The notes: generated by a model from the letters alone, not told the origin. A stretch of DNA of 64,000 bases from Gemelliphila asaccharolytica (GCF_001553005.1 NZ_KQ959854.1:1-64000), one strand, 5' to 3'; shown: positions 7,660 to 17,091, counted from the first letter of the stretch. A program made the numbers and translations.

Positions 7660-9966
7660 ATGAATATCAAAGGTTATCTAAATAAAATAATTTTTCATAA
7701 TAAAAATAATAATTATTTTATATTATCTGTTTTTTTAGAAAATTCACTTGAATACTTTGAAAGTGATTATGTAACTATCGTAGGTAATTTTAATAATCTA
7801 ACTTTTAAAGAAGAACAGTTATATGAATTTCAAGGAAACATAATTGAACATAAAAAATATGGAAAGCAATTTTCAGCATTATTCGCAAAAGAAATAGTTG
7901 AAAAGAATGAACAAGCATTAATTTCTTATTTATCCGGAAATTCTTTTAAAGGAATTGGGAAAAAAACAGCAGAAATCATCCTAAGTGAACTAGGACTAGA
8001 ATGTCTAGATAAAATATATGATAACAAAGAAAATTTATATAATATTAAAACAATAAATAAAAAAAAGAAAGATATTATATATAGTAGTATAGTATCTAAT
8101 TATTATACACAGAATATTTTTTTAGAATTAAATAAGTACAATTTAAGTAACAGTTTAATAACAAAAATATACAATCATTATAAAATAAATACTCTCGATA
8201 TTATAAAAAATAACACATACGATCTCATAAAAAATATTACAGGAATAAATTTTTTTACAGTTGATAAAATAGCTGAAAAAAATGGGATTTCTTACGACTC
8301 TGAAAAAAGAATTTCAGCAGCAATTATTTATACATTAACATATTATTGTTATAGTAGTGGAAATTCCTATCTTTCTAAAAATCAACTTCTTTACAATACA
8401 TACAATGTTTTATACAAAGCTAGACAAATTCAAATAGATAAAAACACAATTATAAGTGCTCTAAATAAATCTTTAGAAAATAATGAATTAGTCGAAAAAG
8501 ACGATAAAATATTTTTATTCAATATTTTCCACTCTGAATTTTTTATTTTTAACGATATTTCTTCTAGAATTAAAAACACACAAAAAAATAAATATTCAGA
8601 AAAATTAATTTTAAAATATATAAAAAACATAGAAAAAGAATTAGAAATAAAGTATGATGAAACTCAAATTGAAGCTATAAGGACAGCTATAAATAACAAT
8701 TTTTCTATAATTACAGGAGGCCCTGGAACTGGAAAAACTACCATTACATTAGGAATTATAAAATTATTTCAAAAATTAAATAATTACTCATATAATGAGA
8801 TAATAGACAAAGAAAAAAATTTAATTACTCTTTGTGCTCCAACAGGAAAAGCTTCTAAAAAAATGGCTGAAGCAACAGGATTACACGCTTCTACAATACA
8901 TAAAATACTTGGATGGACAACAGAAGATAAATCAATTGAAAATTTTACTACTAGTAACAAAATTAATTCAAAACTAGTTATTATTGATGAGGCTAGTATG
9001 ATTGACATTTTTCTTATGAAAAATATTTTAAAAATAACAAATAAAAATTCTTGTATAATATTTATTGGAGATAATGACCAACTTCCTTCAATATCTATAG
9101 GAAATGTTTTAAATGATCTTATTGAGTCAAAAAAAATAAATGTTATAAAATTAAATAAAATTTTTAGACAAAAGGCCGACTCCGGAATAATAAAATTATC
9201 TCATGCTATAAAAAATAATTTAAAAATAAATATCTTGGATAACCAAAAAGACAAAATATTTATAAAAGTCAATAAAAATAATATCAACAATGAAATTCTT
9301 AATCTTTATGAAGATTTATTATACGAAAAGCAAAAAGAAAAAATTCAAATTTTAATTCCTACTTATAAATCTGATTTTGGAATAAACAAAATAAATCTTC
9401 TAATTCAAGATAAATTTAATAAAAATGAAAATCAAATAGAATATGGCAATAATATTTTTAAAATAGACGATAAAGTCATGCAACTTGTTAATAATGCTGA
9501 AGATAATGTTTTTAATGGAGATATTGGTATTATTTATGATATTTACAATGAAAACAATGAACAAAAAGTAATAGTTGATTACGATGGTCACTTCGTTACA
9601 TATAAAAAAAATGAACTTAATCAAATAACCTTATCATATGCTATATCTATACATAAATCTCAAGGATCAGAGTTTGATTATGTAATAATTCCATTAGTCG
9701 ATACATACAACTTTATGTTAAATAAAAATATCATGTACACTGCTATTACAAGAGCTAAAAAAAAATTAATTATTTTAGGTGATGAAACGGTTTTTTATAA
9801 ATCGGTAGAAGAAAATAATGTTGTTATAAGAAATACCTATTTAAAATATTTTTTTAATAAGAATGAAAAAAATATAGAAAAAAATTATATTTTAAATATA
9901 CATAATATACAAGAAATAGACCCTATGATTGGTATGGAAAATATAACACCATATGATTTTATATAA
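7660..9966 (+). CDS. recD2: RecD2-type SF1 DNA helicase
   Basis: 768 residues of the RecD2/YrrC family (helicases without RecBC). The long N-terminal part holds the family OB-like and helix-hairpin-helix segments (NSFKGIGKKTAEIIL near residue 110). Walker A is GGPGTGKTT near residue 353, with LCAPTGKASKKMAEATG (motif Ia), VIIDEASMID (Walker B), GDNDQLPSI (motif III) and the C-terminal SYAISIHKSQGSEFDYVIIP plus MYTAITRAKKKLII. It is a 5'-3' helicase for repair and fork stability. It is the only plus-strand gene in the first 21 kb. Confidence 0.95.
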   Translation: MNIKGYLNKIIFHNKNNNYFILSVFLENSLEYFESDYVTIVGNFNNLTFKEEQLYEFQGNIIEHKKYGKQFSALFAKEIVEKNEQALISYLSGNSFKGIGKKTAEIILSELGLECLDKIYDNKENLYNIKTINKKKKDIIYSSIVSNYYTQNIFLELNKYNLSNSLITKIYNHYKINTLDIIKNNTYDLIKNITGINFFTVDKIAEKNGISYDSEKRISAAIIYTLTYYCYSSGNSYLSKNQLLYNTYNVLYKARQIQIDKNTIISALNKSLENNELVEKDDKIFLFNIFHSEFFIFNDISSRIKNTQKNKYSEKLILKYIKNIEKELEIKYDETQIEAIRTAINNNFSIITGGPGTGKTTITLGIIKLFQKLNNYSYNEIIDKEKNLITLCAPTGKASKKMAEATGLHASTIHKILGWTTEDKSIENFTTSNKINSKLVIIDEASMIDIFLMKNILKITNKNSCIIFIGDNDQLPSISIGNVLNDLIESKKINVIKLNKIFRQKADSGIIKLSHAIKNNLKINILDNQKDKIFIKVNKNNINNEILNLYEDLLYEKQKEKIQILIPTYKSDFGINKINLLIQDKFNKNENQIEYGNNIFKIDDKVMQLVNNAEDNVFNGDIGIIYDIYNENNEQKVIVDYDGHFVTYKKNELNQITLSYAISIHKSQGSEFDYVIIPLVDTYNFMLNKNIMYTAITRAKKKLIILGDETVFYKSVEENNVVIRNTYLKYFFNKNEKNIEKNYILNIHNIQEIDPMIGMENITPYDFI

Positions 9967-10022
9967 AAAAACTTGTAAAAAGAATTAATTATTTTTAAAA
10001 TTTTTCTTTTTACAAGTTTTTT
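9965..10022. terminator. Bidirectional terminator between recD2 and rluD
   Basis: AAAAAACTTGTAAAAAGAA pairs with TTCTTTTTACAAGTTTTTT around a 20-base A+T loop. The A-rich left arm and T-rich right arm suit Rho-independent termination of both convergent genes. Confidence 0.85.
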
Positions 10023-10023
10023 A

Positions 10024-10920
10024 TTAACTTTCTATTTTTTCTAATACTTCCTTGAAGTATTTTGGTAAATCAGTATCTATTTTTATAATTTCATTTGTTA
10101 TAGGATGATTAAAAACTAAACTTTTAGAATGTAACATCTGTCCTTTTGTATCTAATGTTTTTTTAGGACCATAAACCAAATCTCCTACCAGTGGAAAATT
10201 AATATATTTCATATGTACTCTTATTTGATGTGTTCTTCCAGTTTCCAGTTCACATTCTACAAGTGTATATTTTTTATACCTTTTTATAACATTAAAATGA
10301 GTTATTGCTTTTTTCCCTTCATCTGAAACTGCCATCTCTTTTCTTTCTTTCGGATTTCTAGAGATAGGAGCGTCAATAGTACCATAATCATGTTTGATAT
10401 TTCCATGAACTAAAGCATAATATTTTCGTTTAACTTCTTTATTTGCTATCATTTCTGATAATTTAATATGTGATCTATCATTTTTAGCTACTATAATAAG
10501 TCCTGAGGTGTCTTTATCTATTCTATGTACTATTCCTGGACGAATTATTCCATTTATAGTCGATAAATTTTTACAGTGATACATTAATGCATTGACTAAT
10601 GTCCCATCTGGGTGCCCTACAGACGGGTGAACTACTATTCCCTTATCTTTATTAATAACTAATAAATCATCATCTTCATAAACTATATTTATAGGAATAT
10701 TTTGTTTTTTTATATCTAATTCTTTTTCTTCTCTAAAATTAATTATTATTTCATCATTATTTTTTAATTTATAATTTGCTTTTATATTTTTATTATTTAC
10801 CAAAATATAATTTTCTAAAATTAAATTTTGAATATTTGTTCTTGAACAATTTTCAAGTTTTGATAATAAAAATTTATCTATTCTCTGTGATTTTTCTAAT
10901 TCATATATTATTTTTATCAT
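10024..10920 (-). CDS. RluD-family rRNA pseudouridine synthase
   Basis: 298 residues with an N-terminal S4-like domain (residues about 12-75: SQRIDKFLLSKL, then the LVNNK turn) and the RluA/RluD catalytic domain. The catalytic aspartate is in GIVHRIDKDTSGLIIVAKN. A further conserved segment is ETGRTHQIRVHMKYI. RluD enzymes make pseudouridines in 23S rRNA helix 69; B. subtilis YlyB is the nearest concept. It is preceded by yneF, from which it is separated by a terminator. Confidence 0.9.
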   Translation of the reverse strand: MIKIIYELEKSQRIDKFLLSKLENCSRTNIQNLILENYILVNNKNIKANYKLKNNDEIIINFREEKELDIKKQNIPINIVYEDDDLLVINKDKGIVVHPSVGHPDGTLVNALMYHCKNLSTINGIIRPGIVHRIDKDTSGLIIVAKNDRSHIKLSEMIANKEVKRKYYALVHGNIKHDYGTIDAPISRNPKERKEMAVSDEGKKAITHFNVIKRYKKYTLVECELETGRTHQIRVHMKYINFPLVGDLVYGPKKTLDTKGQMLHSKSLVFNHPITNEIIKIDTDLPKYFKEVLEKIES

Positions 10921-10929
10921 ATTTACCTT

Positions 10930-10970
10930 TCAAAAAAATATATGCACACCTAGATGTGCATATATTTTAT
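10930..10970 (-). terminator. Rho-independent terminator after yneF
   Basis: Minus-strand AATATATGCACATCTAG...GTGTGCATATATT hairpin followed by a run of seven Ts. It closes the pyrH-frr-DUF896-yneF group; rluD downstream would need read-through or its own promoter. Confidence 0.8.
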
Positions 10971-11206
10971 TTTTTATTTTTTAGGGCATGTTTTTGAGCT
11001 TTTTGCATACTACTCATCATTTGATTTATTTTTTTCTTAGAAGGTTTTTGTCCCATTTGAGCCATCATATTTAACACTACATCTTCATTTAATTGTGGAT
11101 TTTTTTCCATATATGAAATAAAGTTTTTTCGTGCTATATAAAATCCTCCAATAACTCCCACAACAAGACAAATAGCTCCTACTAACACTACCATTCCTAT
11201 AGACAT
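10967..11206 (-). CDS. yneF: YneF family small membrane protein (UPF0154)
   Basis: 79 residues. One N-terminal membrane helix (residues about 5-26, rich in Gly/Val) followed by the conserved YIARKNFISYMEKNPQLNEDVV-type segment and MMAQMGQKPSKKKINQMM, the hallmark of UPF0154. Function unknown. It overlaps the preceding DUF896 gene by one base. Confidence 0.92.
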   Translation of the reverse strand: MSIGMVVLVGAICLVVGVIGGFYIARKNFISYMEKNPQLNEDVVLNMMAQMGQKPSKKKINQMMSSMQKAQKHALKNKK

Positions 11207-11421
11207 TATTTTTTCTCCTTCCTTTTATTTGGAGTAATATCTTCTCCTTTTTCGTTAACTACTTTTGTGTTTTTCAAAATATTTTTAAGATTATTTCTAA
11301 AATTTTCTAAATATAATTTTCTATATTTTTGCAACAATTTTTGTTGTTCGTCTGTTAATTTTTTTTCTTTTTTTATTTTATTTAATTCATTGATATTTTG
11401 AATTATTTCACTAATTTCCAT
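11206..11421 (-). CDS. DUF896 family protein (YnzC-like)
   Basis: 71 residues from the ATG chosen here (MEISEIIQNINELNK), which matches the usual N-terminus of YnzC-type proteins; an in-frame GTG nine bases upstream is the alternative. The conserved core is EQQKLLQKYRKLYLENFRNN, then LKNTKVVNEKGEDITPNK. The fold is a helical hairpin; function is unclear. It starts one base after the frr stop. Confidence 0.88.
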   Translation of the reverse strand: MEISEIIQNINELNKIKKEKKLTDEQQKLLQKYRKLYLENFRNNLKNILKNTKVVNEKGEDITPNKRKEKK

Positions 11422-11422
11422 A

Positions 11423-11980
11423 TTATACACTCATCAACTCAGATTGTTTGTCTTTACTTACTTTTTCTAATTCAGAAATAAACTTATCTGTAACTTTTTG
11501 TATTTCATCAGAATATGATTTCAAATCATCTTCTGTTATTTCTGATGATTTCTCCATTTTTTTTATAGCATCCATTGCTTCTCTTCTAATATTTCTTACT
11601 GCTATTTTAGAATTTTCTGTTTCTTTTCCTACTTGTTTTGCTAATTCTTTTCTTCTTTCTTCTGTAAGTGCTGGAAAAACAATTCTTATTACATTTCCAT
11701 CATTTGCTGGATTTAAACCTAAATCTGATGCTTGTATAGCTTTTTCTATTTCTTTTAATAATGATTTTTCATATGGAGATATTAATAACATTTTAGGTTC
11801 AGGGACACTAATACCTGCTACTTGATTTATTGGTGTTGCTACTCCATAATATTCTACTGTAAGCCTGTCAAGAACGGCTGAGCTTGCTTTCCCTGCACGA
11901 ATAGATGATAACTCTTTTCTTAAACTATTTACAGTTTTAGCCATTTTTTGTTCTAAATTTGATATAATTTCCTTCGGCAT
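11423..11980 (-). CDS. frr: Ribosome recycling factor
   Basis: 185 residues, the standard length. It splits post-termination ribosomes together with EF-G. Visible motifs are LRKELSSIRAGKASSAVLDRL, PINQVAGISVPEPKMLLI and NDGNVIRIVFPALTEERRKEL, with RNIRREAMDAIKK near the C-terminus. It lies 19 bases after pyrH, the usual pyrH-frr pairing. Confidence 0.98.
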   Translation of the reverse strand: MPKEIISNLEQKMAKTVNSLRKELSSIRAGKASSAVLDRLTVEYYGVATPINQVAGISVPEPKMLLISPYEKSLLKEIEKAIQASDLGLNPANDGNVIRIVFPALTEERRKELAKQVGKETENSKIAVRNIRREAMDAIKKMEKSSEITEDDLKSYSDEIQKVTDKFISELEKVSKDKQSELMSV

Positions 11981-11999
11981 AATTATCTCCTCATTTATT

Positions 12000-12716
12000 T
12001 TATTTTTTTATAGATGTTCCCATCTTTTCTCCATTGATTACTCTAATTATATTGTCTTCTTCATCTATTGAGAAAACTATTATAGGAAGATTGTTGTCCA
12101 TACAAAAAGATATCGCAGTTGAATCCATTACTGCTAAACCTCTATTTATAATTTCCATATGAGTTAAGTCATCAAATTTTTTAGCACTTTTAACCAACTT
12201 AGGATCTGCAGAATAAACTCCATCTACTGCATTTTTTCCCATTAATATTACATCTGCATCTATTTCTTTTGCTCTTAATGCCGCTGTAGTATCAGTTGAG
12301 AAAAATGGATTTCCTATTCCTGCTGCAAATATAACAACTCGTCCCTTCTCTAAGTGGCGTATTGCTCTTCGTCTTATATAAGGCTCTGCCATAGCTTTCA
12401 TCTCTACAGATGTCAACACTCTTGTATCAACACCTTTTTGTTCCAATGAATCTTGTAATGCTAGTGAATTCATTACAGTAGCTAACATTCCCATAGAATC
12501 TGCTGTTGCTCTCTCCATTCCGAGTGCTTCTCCAGTTTTACCTCTCCAAATATTTCCTCCACCAACTACTATAGCAATTTCAACATCTTGTTTTTTAGCT
12601 TTTGCTATTTGATTAGTTAGCTTATTAACAACTTTAGGATCTATTCCAAAACCTTTTTCTCCTGCTATAGCTTCTCCACTAAGCTTTAAAAGTACTCTTT
12701 TGTATGCCTTACCCAT
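12000..12716 (-). CDS. pyrH: Uridylate kinase (UMP kinase)
   Basis: 238 residues from the ATG giving [22 protein letters not shown] lies seven bases upstream, while a longer reading frame to 12758 runs through a terminator and is not credible. PyrH phosphorylates UMP to UDP. It is an amino-acid-kinase fold: [57 protein letters not shown] and [14 protein letters not shown] are intact. Next to frr as in most bacteria. Confidence 0.97.
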   Translation of the reverse strand: MGKAYKRVLLKLSGEAIAGEKGFGIDPKVVNKLTNQIAKAKKQDVEIAIVVGGGNIWRGKTGEALGMERATADSMGMLATVMNSLALQDSLEQKGVDTRVLTSVEMKAMAEPYIRRRAIRHLEKGRVVIFAAGIGNPFFSTDTTAALRAKEIDADVILMGKNAVDGVYSADPKLVKSAKKFDDLTHMEIINRGLAVMDSTAISFCMDNNLPIIVFSIDEEDNIIRVINGEKMGTSIKK

Positions 12717-12734
12717 TTTATATCCCCCTGAGTT

Positions 12735-12785
12735 TTTAACTTTTTTAAAAAAGCACACACTAAAACGGTGTATGCTTTTTTTTAA
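12735..12785 (-). terminator. Terminator between tsf and pyrH
   Basis: Minus-strand AAGCATACACCG-TTTT-AGTGTGTGCTTTTTT hairpin with a T-run, starting at the tsf stop. It ends the rpsB-tsf transcript and would lower expression of pyrH relative to the ribosomal genes. Confidence 0.85.
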
Positions 12786-13667
12786 TTAGTTTCCTTTTAC
12801 TTGGCTCATTACTTCTTCGGCAAAATTATCTTCTCTTTTTTCTATTCCTTCTCCAACTTCATATCTTACGAATTTAGTTAGTTTTCCACCTTTTGAAGCA
12901 ACAAATTTTTCAACTGTCATACTATCATCTTTTACAAATTTTTGTTTTGTTACGCATATTTCTTCTAAATATTTATTTAATCTACCAACAACCATTTTTT
13001 CAACTATTTTAGCTGGTTTTCCTTCTTTTAATGCTTGTTCTGATAGTACTTTTTTCTCATGTTCTAATTCTTCTTTAGATACTTGTGTTTCATCTAAATA
13101 TTTTGGATTTAATGCTGCTATGTGCATTGCTACATCTTTAGCTACACTTGCATCATCTATTCCATCAATAACAGTTAAAACGCCAATTTTTCCTCCCATA
13201 TGAGAATATAAACCAAATACTGCATTATCGTTTTTAACTATTATTTCAAATCTTCTTAATGATAATTTTTCTCCAATTGTTGCAATGGCATTATTTATTG
13301 CATTTTCTACTGTAATTCCATCTATATCCAATTTAAGAGCTTCTTCTAATGTTTTTGGTTCATTTTTTAAGATAACTTCAGCTATATTTTTAACTAATGT
13401 TGTGAACTTCTCATTTTTAGCAACAAAATCTGTTTCTGAATTTATTTCTAAAATTAATGCTTTATTATTATCACATAATAAATATGTTGTTCCTTCAGCA
13501 GCTATACGTCCTGCTTTTTTAGCAGCTTTTGCTATTCCATTTTCTCTTAAATAATCTATTGCTGCTTCCATATTTCCATTAGCTTCTGTAAGTGCTTTTT
13601 TACAGTCCATCATACCTGCACCAGTACGACTTCTTAATTCTTTAACTTGTGAAGCTGTTATTGCCAT
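12786..13667 (-). CDS. tsf: Elongation factor Ts
   Basis: 293 residues from [19 protein letters not shown] lies just upstream, and a start 15 bases earlier would bury that site. EF-Ts recycles EF-Tu. The N-terminal [22 protein letters not shown]-like domain and the [12 protein letters not shown] motif that contacts EF-Tu are both clear. The C-terminal part ([15 protein letters not shown]) is standard. Co-transcribed with rpsB. Confidence 0.98.
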   Translation of the reverse strand: MAITASQVKELRSRTGAGMMDCKKALTEANGNMEAAIDYLRENGIAKAAKKAGRIAAEGTTYLLCDNNKALILEINSETDFVAKNEKFTTLVKNIAEVILKNEPKTLEEALKLDIDGITVENAINNAIATIGEKLSLRRFEIIVKNDNAVFGLYSHMGGKIGVLTVIDGIDDASVAKDVAMHIAALNPKYLDETQVSKEELEHEKKVLSEQALKEGKPAKIVEKMVVGRLNKYLEEICVTKQKFVKDDSMTVEKFVASKGGKLTKFVRYEVGEGIEKREDNFAEEVMSQVKGN

Positions 13668-13703
13668 GATAATTCCCTCCAATATCGCTTTATTAACTTT
13701 TTT

Positions 13704-14456
13704 TTATTCTTCTACTGTTTCTTCTTTTTCTTCTACTTCTTCAGTTTCTTTTGTCTCTTCTACTTCTTCTATATTACCTTCGTTATATGAAACAAATGCA
13801 TCAGCCATTTTAGATGTTAATAATTTAACTGCTCTGATAGCATCATCATTTGCTGGTATTACATAGTCTACATCGTCAGGATCACAGTTTGTATCAACAA
13901 TCCCTACGATAGGAATACCTAATTTTTTTGCTTCTGCTATTGCATTATGTTCTTTTTTAGGATCTACTACAAACATAGCATCTGGCATAGATTTCATTTC
14001 TCTAATACCACCTAAAAATTTATTTAATTTATCATATTCTTTTCTTAGTTGAATAACTTCTTTTTTAGGGAGAACTTCAAAAATTCCATCTGCTTCCATT
14101 TTTTCAATTTCACTAATTCTGTCAATACGTCCTTTAATTGTTTTATAGTTAGTAAGTGTTCCTCCTAACCAACGGTGATTAATATAATATTGACCAGATC
14201 TTTCTGCTTCCTCTTTAATTGCTTCTTGAGCTTGTTTTTTTGTTCCTACAAAAAGCATTTTTCCACCTTGATCTGCTATTGATTTAACAAATTCATAAGC
14301 TTCATCAACTTTTTTTACTGTTTTTTGTAAATCTATTATATATATTCCATTTCTTTCTGTAAATATATATTTATCCATTTTAGGATTCCATCTTCTTGTT
14401 TGGTGTCCAAAATGAACTCCTGCTTCTAAAAGTTGTTTCATTGAAATAACTGACAT
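13704..14456 (-). CDS. rpsB: 30S ribosomal protein S2
   Basis: 250 residues. Diagnostic segments are [47 protein letters not shown] and [20 protein letters not shown]. The last 20 residues are almost all Glu, Val and Thr, an acidic tail common in Firmicute S2. AGGAGG precedes the ATG. Its leader carries a promoter and a two-stem structure. Confidence 0.98.
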   Translation of the reverse strand: MSVISMKQLLEAGVHFGHQTRRWNPKMDKYIFTERNGIYIIDLQKTVKKVDEAYEFVKSIADQGGKMLFVGTKKQAQEAIKEEAERSGQYYINHRWLGGTLTNYKTIKGRIDRISEIEKMEADGIFEVLPKKEVIQLRKEYDKLNKFLGGIREMKSMPDAMFVVDPKKEHNAIAEAKKLGIPIVGIVDTNCDPDDVDYVIPANDDAIRAVKLLTSKMADAFVSYNEGNIEEVEETKETEEVEEKEETVEE

Positions 14457-14484
14457 AGTTATTGTCCTCCTTGGTTTTTTCCTC

Positions 14485-14538
14485 CGATATCTTCTTATTA
14501 GTTGTAGACAAATGCACCAAACAACTAATCTAATATCG
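14485..14538 (-). promoter_or_regulatory. Structured rpsB leader (candidate autoregulatory element)
   Basis: On the minus strand an inner stem TTAGTTGT/ACAACTAA closes a 15-base loop, and an outer stem CGATAT/ATATCG encloses it. The structure ends about 30 bases before the rpsB start. Ribosomal protein S2 operons in several bacteria carry autoregulatory leaders; that this is one is an inference from position and pairing. Confidence 0.5.
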
Positions 14539-14572
14539 TGTGTTTTTTAGTTGAACATAATCAACCTTTTTA

Positions 14573-14601
14573 ATTATATAGTAAACAGCTTTGAAAATCA
14601 A
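14573..14601 (-). promoter_or_regulatory. Sigma-A promoter of rpsB-tsf
   Basis: TTGATT (14596-14601), a 17-base spacer, then consensus TATAAT (14573-14578) on the minus strand. The predicted start is just upstream of the leader hairpin. Confidence 0.8.
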
Positions 14602-14660
14602 GTATTTTAATACTTTCTTTTTACTTTTTATGAAATTTAAGATATATCAAAAAATTAACA

Positions 14661-14695
14661 AAAAAAGCTAAACAACTTTGTGCTTAGCTTTTTTC
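14661..14695 (-). terminator. Terminator after the choline-binding protein gene
   Basis: AAAAAAGCTAA pairs with TTAGCTTTTTT across a short loop, some 40 bases after the stop codon on the minus strand. It separates this gene from the rpsB promoter. Confidence 0.8.
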
Positions 14696-14733
14696 TATTA
14701 TCATTATTAATTAAGTTTAGTTAGTGAGAGTAA

Positions 14734-15900
14734 TTATTTAACCCAAGCTCCACTTCCGTCTACATAGTAGCTACCTACATATGTATCGTGTGCCATTGCT
14801 CCGCTTTCAGTTAAGAAATACCATGTTCCATTAACTTCAACCCATCCTGTTTGCATATATCCATTTTCGTCAAAGTGATACCAGTCATCTCCTACTTTTT
14901 CCCATTCGTTAGCTGGGTATGTACCATTTGCTCTTTGATACCACCAACCTGTAGTATTTTGAAGCCATCCTGCTGGTTGATATGCACCATCTGCATTAAC
15001 AAAGTATCCATCAGGTGTTACTGTGTTTGCTAACATATAACCACCTGCATTGAAGTAATACCATGTTCCATTTATTAATTTCCATGCACTTGCTGGGTAT
15101 GAACCATCTGCATTTCTGTACCACCAACCTGTAGTATCTTGAACCCATCCTTCTACTACTGATGGAGTTTCTGGTGTAACTGGTGTGTTACGCCAAACTG
15201 TAGCTACAGCATCTAAGTAATCAGCAAAACTTACACCTTTATCTGCTGCTTCTTTTTTAGCTACTTCTAAGAAGAATTTTATTTCTTTTAATGTTTGTTG
15301 TTTTTGAGCTAAATCTGTTGCTTTTTCTAAATCAGTTTTGAATTTCATGTATACATCGTAATTAGGGATTTCAAGAGCATCAAATTGTTGCATTACAGTA
15401 TCATCTGTCCCAAATACATTTAATATTTCAGTTTTCCATTTTTCTACTTCTTGTAAATCTTTAGCAGAATCTATTTTGTAGAAATATTGTTCTTTAGTAA
15501 CACCATGTTTTTTCAAAAATTCTTTAGCTTCTGCTTTAGCTTCTGCTAATTTTTGAGCATCATTGTGTTCAGCAATTGTTACAGAACCTTCGATACCAGC
15601 TTTGAATTTTTCTACATCTTCTAATGTTTTTAATTTTTCTAAATCTGCTAAAACTGCTGCTTTTTGTTTAGCATTTTTGAATTTTTTTTCTATTATAGGT
15701 TTTAGCTCATCTTTTGCTTCTTTTAATTTTTTTGCAAGTTCTGCTGCTGAATTTTCTTTTTTATCTTGCAATACTTTATCAACTTGTTCACTAAAACTTG
15801 GACTAGTTGGATCAGTATAATTAGCTGCTTGTGCAGTGAAACCTACACCACTCATAACGATAGCTACACCTAACGCTGATGATATTAATTTGTTTTTCAT
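14734..15900 (-). CDS. Secreted choline-binding protein with GA-like helical module
   Basis: 388 residues. Residues 1-26 are a signal peptide ending AQA. Residues about 35-240 are helical; 117-162 match the protein G-related albumin-binding (GA) module pattern (AKEFLKKHGVTKEQYFYKI, then AKDLQEVEKWKTEIL), and 52-103 look like a diverged copy. Residues 250-388 are choline-binding repeats (GW-x-TGWWY, GTWYYFNAGGYM, GWVEVNGTWYF), which attach to phosphocholine on teichoic acids. There is no enzymatic domain, so an adhesin or host-protein binder is the likely role. Codon use does not look foreign. A near-perfect promoter precedes it and a terminator follows, so it is monocistronic and probably highly expressed. 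Confidence 0.85.
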   Translation of the reverse strand: MKNKLISSALGVAIVMSGVGFTAQAANYTDPTSPSFSEQVDKVLQDKKENSAAELAKKLKEAKDELKPIIEKKFKNAKQKAAVLADLEKLKTLEDVEKFKAGIEGSVTIAEHNDAQKLAEAKAEAKEFLKKHGVTKEQYFYKIDSAKDLQEVEKWKTEILNVFGTDDTVMQQFDALEIPNYDVYMKFKTDLEKATDLAQKQQTLKEIKFFLEVAKKEAADKGVSFADYLDAVATVWRNTPVTPETPSVVEGWVQDTTGWWYRNADGSYPASAWKLINGTWYYFNAGGYMLANTVTPDGYFVNADGAYQPAGWLQNTTGWWYQRANGTYPANEWEKVGDDWYHFDENGYMQTGWVEVNGTWYFLTESGAMAHDTYVGSYYVDGSGAWVK

Positions 15901-15940
15901 AACTATTTCTCCTTTTAATTTAAATATTAATCATAGTCTA

Positions 15941-15969
15941 ATTATATATATATATGTATATATTGTCAA
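15941..15969 (-). promoter_or_regulatory. Consensus sigma-A promoter of the choline-binding protein
   Basis: TTGACA (15964-15969), exactly 17 bases, TATAAT (15941-15946) on the minus strand: both hexamers match consensus. The spacer is an alternating AT tract. An AAGGAG ribosome binding site lies just before the start codon. Confidence 0.88.
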
Positions 15970-16405
15970 CAACTTTTATTGCATTTTATAAAAATATTAA
16001 AACTTATTTTAAATCTTTGAATGCGAAATCTCCTTTTATTTTCATGAAATATTATTTTTATTTTTCATTTTATAATACGAATATATATTTTTATTTTTAT
16101 TAAATATATAATAGATTTTATATTTTATTTTATTAAAATAATAATAAAATGTTATATTGTCAGTATTAATATTTGTTTTTATAATGATATTCAATAATAA
16201 ATTTATAAATTTATTATTACTATTTCTAGTTAATAAATAATAAATATTCTTGAAAATCAAATAATTAAATGTGTATTTTCCCCTAAACTCAATAATTTAA
16301 TGCTAGAATATTAATATTTTAAAATATCCTATATCATTAAATCTTTTAAATTAAAATTATCAAAAATCTAGATAATTAAAAAAATTTTTAAAAGATTTTA
16401 TACAT
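15970..16405. other. A+T-rich intergenic region with no gene seen
   Basis: Between the choline-binding protein promoter and the tRNA terminator I see only low-complexity A+T sequence. An open frame in 16042-16260 is nearly all Asn, Ile, Tyr and Lys, without a ribosome binding site, and is not credible. Confidence 0.5.
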
Positions 16406-16438
16406 AAAAAAAAGAGAACTATTAAATAATAGTTCTCC
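16406..16438 (-). terminator. Terminator of tRNA-Arg
   Basis: Minus-strand GAGAACTATTA-TTTAA-TAGTTCTC hairpin followed by eight Ts, starting a few bases past the tRNA 3' end. Confidence 0.88.
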
Positions 16439-16443
16439 TATGA

Positions 16444-16517
<74 letters not shown>

Positions 16518-16535
16518 ATTTGAAAATACTTTAAT

Positions 16536-16564
16536 ATTATATATTTTTTATTCTTCTTTGTCAA
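16536..16564 (-). promoter_or_regulatory. Sigma-A promoter of tRNA-Arg
   Basis: TTGACA (16559-16564), 17 bases, TATAAT (16536-16541) on the minus strand, both perfect matches, about 20 bases before the tRNA. Confidence 0.88.
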
Positions 16565-16754
16565 TATTATTGTTGATATTTTTTTAAAATTATAAAATCA
16601 ACAATAATATGAAGTAAAATAAAATTAAAAATGATAGTATTCAATTAATCATTTATCATAAATAAAATAAATAACTAATACATATTAAATCATTATTGTT
16701 AATGATAAAAAAAGCTAATTTATACAAATTAAACTATCTTTTTCTAAATATTTA

Positions 16755-17075
16755 GGCTCTTTGTCAATAGTATAAGAGAAAAATTTTTTAAAAAAATTTT
16801 CAGTTTCAAAAAATACCAACTAGAAAAACAAGTATTTTTTTTATTTTTGTGTTGATACTTATTTTTTAAAATTTTAAAGCTGATTTTTTCTCTAAATAAT
16901 TTATCAACGATTATATTGTACAACCGTTTTTTCTCTAAATAATTTATCAACGACTATATTACATAACCATTTTGTTTAGTTTTAAAGCTGGTTCTTCTTT
17001 CCTAAATTATTATCGGCATGTTATCGTAGAACCTATTTTCCTTTTTTAATCTAGTTTCAAACTAAAATCTTTTCT
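16755..17075 (-). mobile_element. Decayed insertion-sequence end (ISL3-like terminus)
   Basis: The sequence GGCTCTTTGTCAATAGT at 16755-16771 looks like a terminal inverted repeat of the type seen in ISL3-family elements. It is followed inward by a tail that also appears, without the terminus, at 1541-1625. No transposase frame survives; an open frame at 16744-16950 is chance. The inner part contains tandem copies of a 43-base unit. Family assignment rests on memory of ISL3 ends and needs a search. Confidence 0.45.
16884..17040. repeat. Tandem 43-base repeats
   Basis: A 27-base word is exactly repeated at 16884-16910 and 16927-16953 (period 43); the match continues with changes through TATATT and ACAACC/ATAACC. 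A third, diverged unit follows at about 16981-17035, sharing TTTTAAAGCTG-TT and the C-CTAAAT-ATTATC pattern. The units lie in the insertion-sequence remnant. Confidence 0.7.
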
Positions 17076-17091
17076 CAACATTGTTTTAAAC

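Noticed and set aside
16042-16260. 72-residue minus-strand open frame
   Set aside because: Composition is almost only Asn, Ile, Tyr and Lys, with no ribosome binding site, as expected by chance in very A+T-rich DNA.
16744-16950. 68-residue minus-strand open frame that could be a transposase piece
   Set aside because: It runs through the tandem repeats and the inverted-repeat end; no transposase motif is visible.
16884-16970. CRISPR array
   Set aside because: Only two close repeats with a spacer of about 16 bases, no cas genes, and clear link to insertion-sequence debris.
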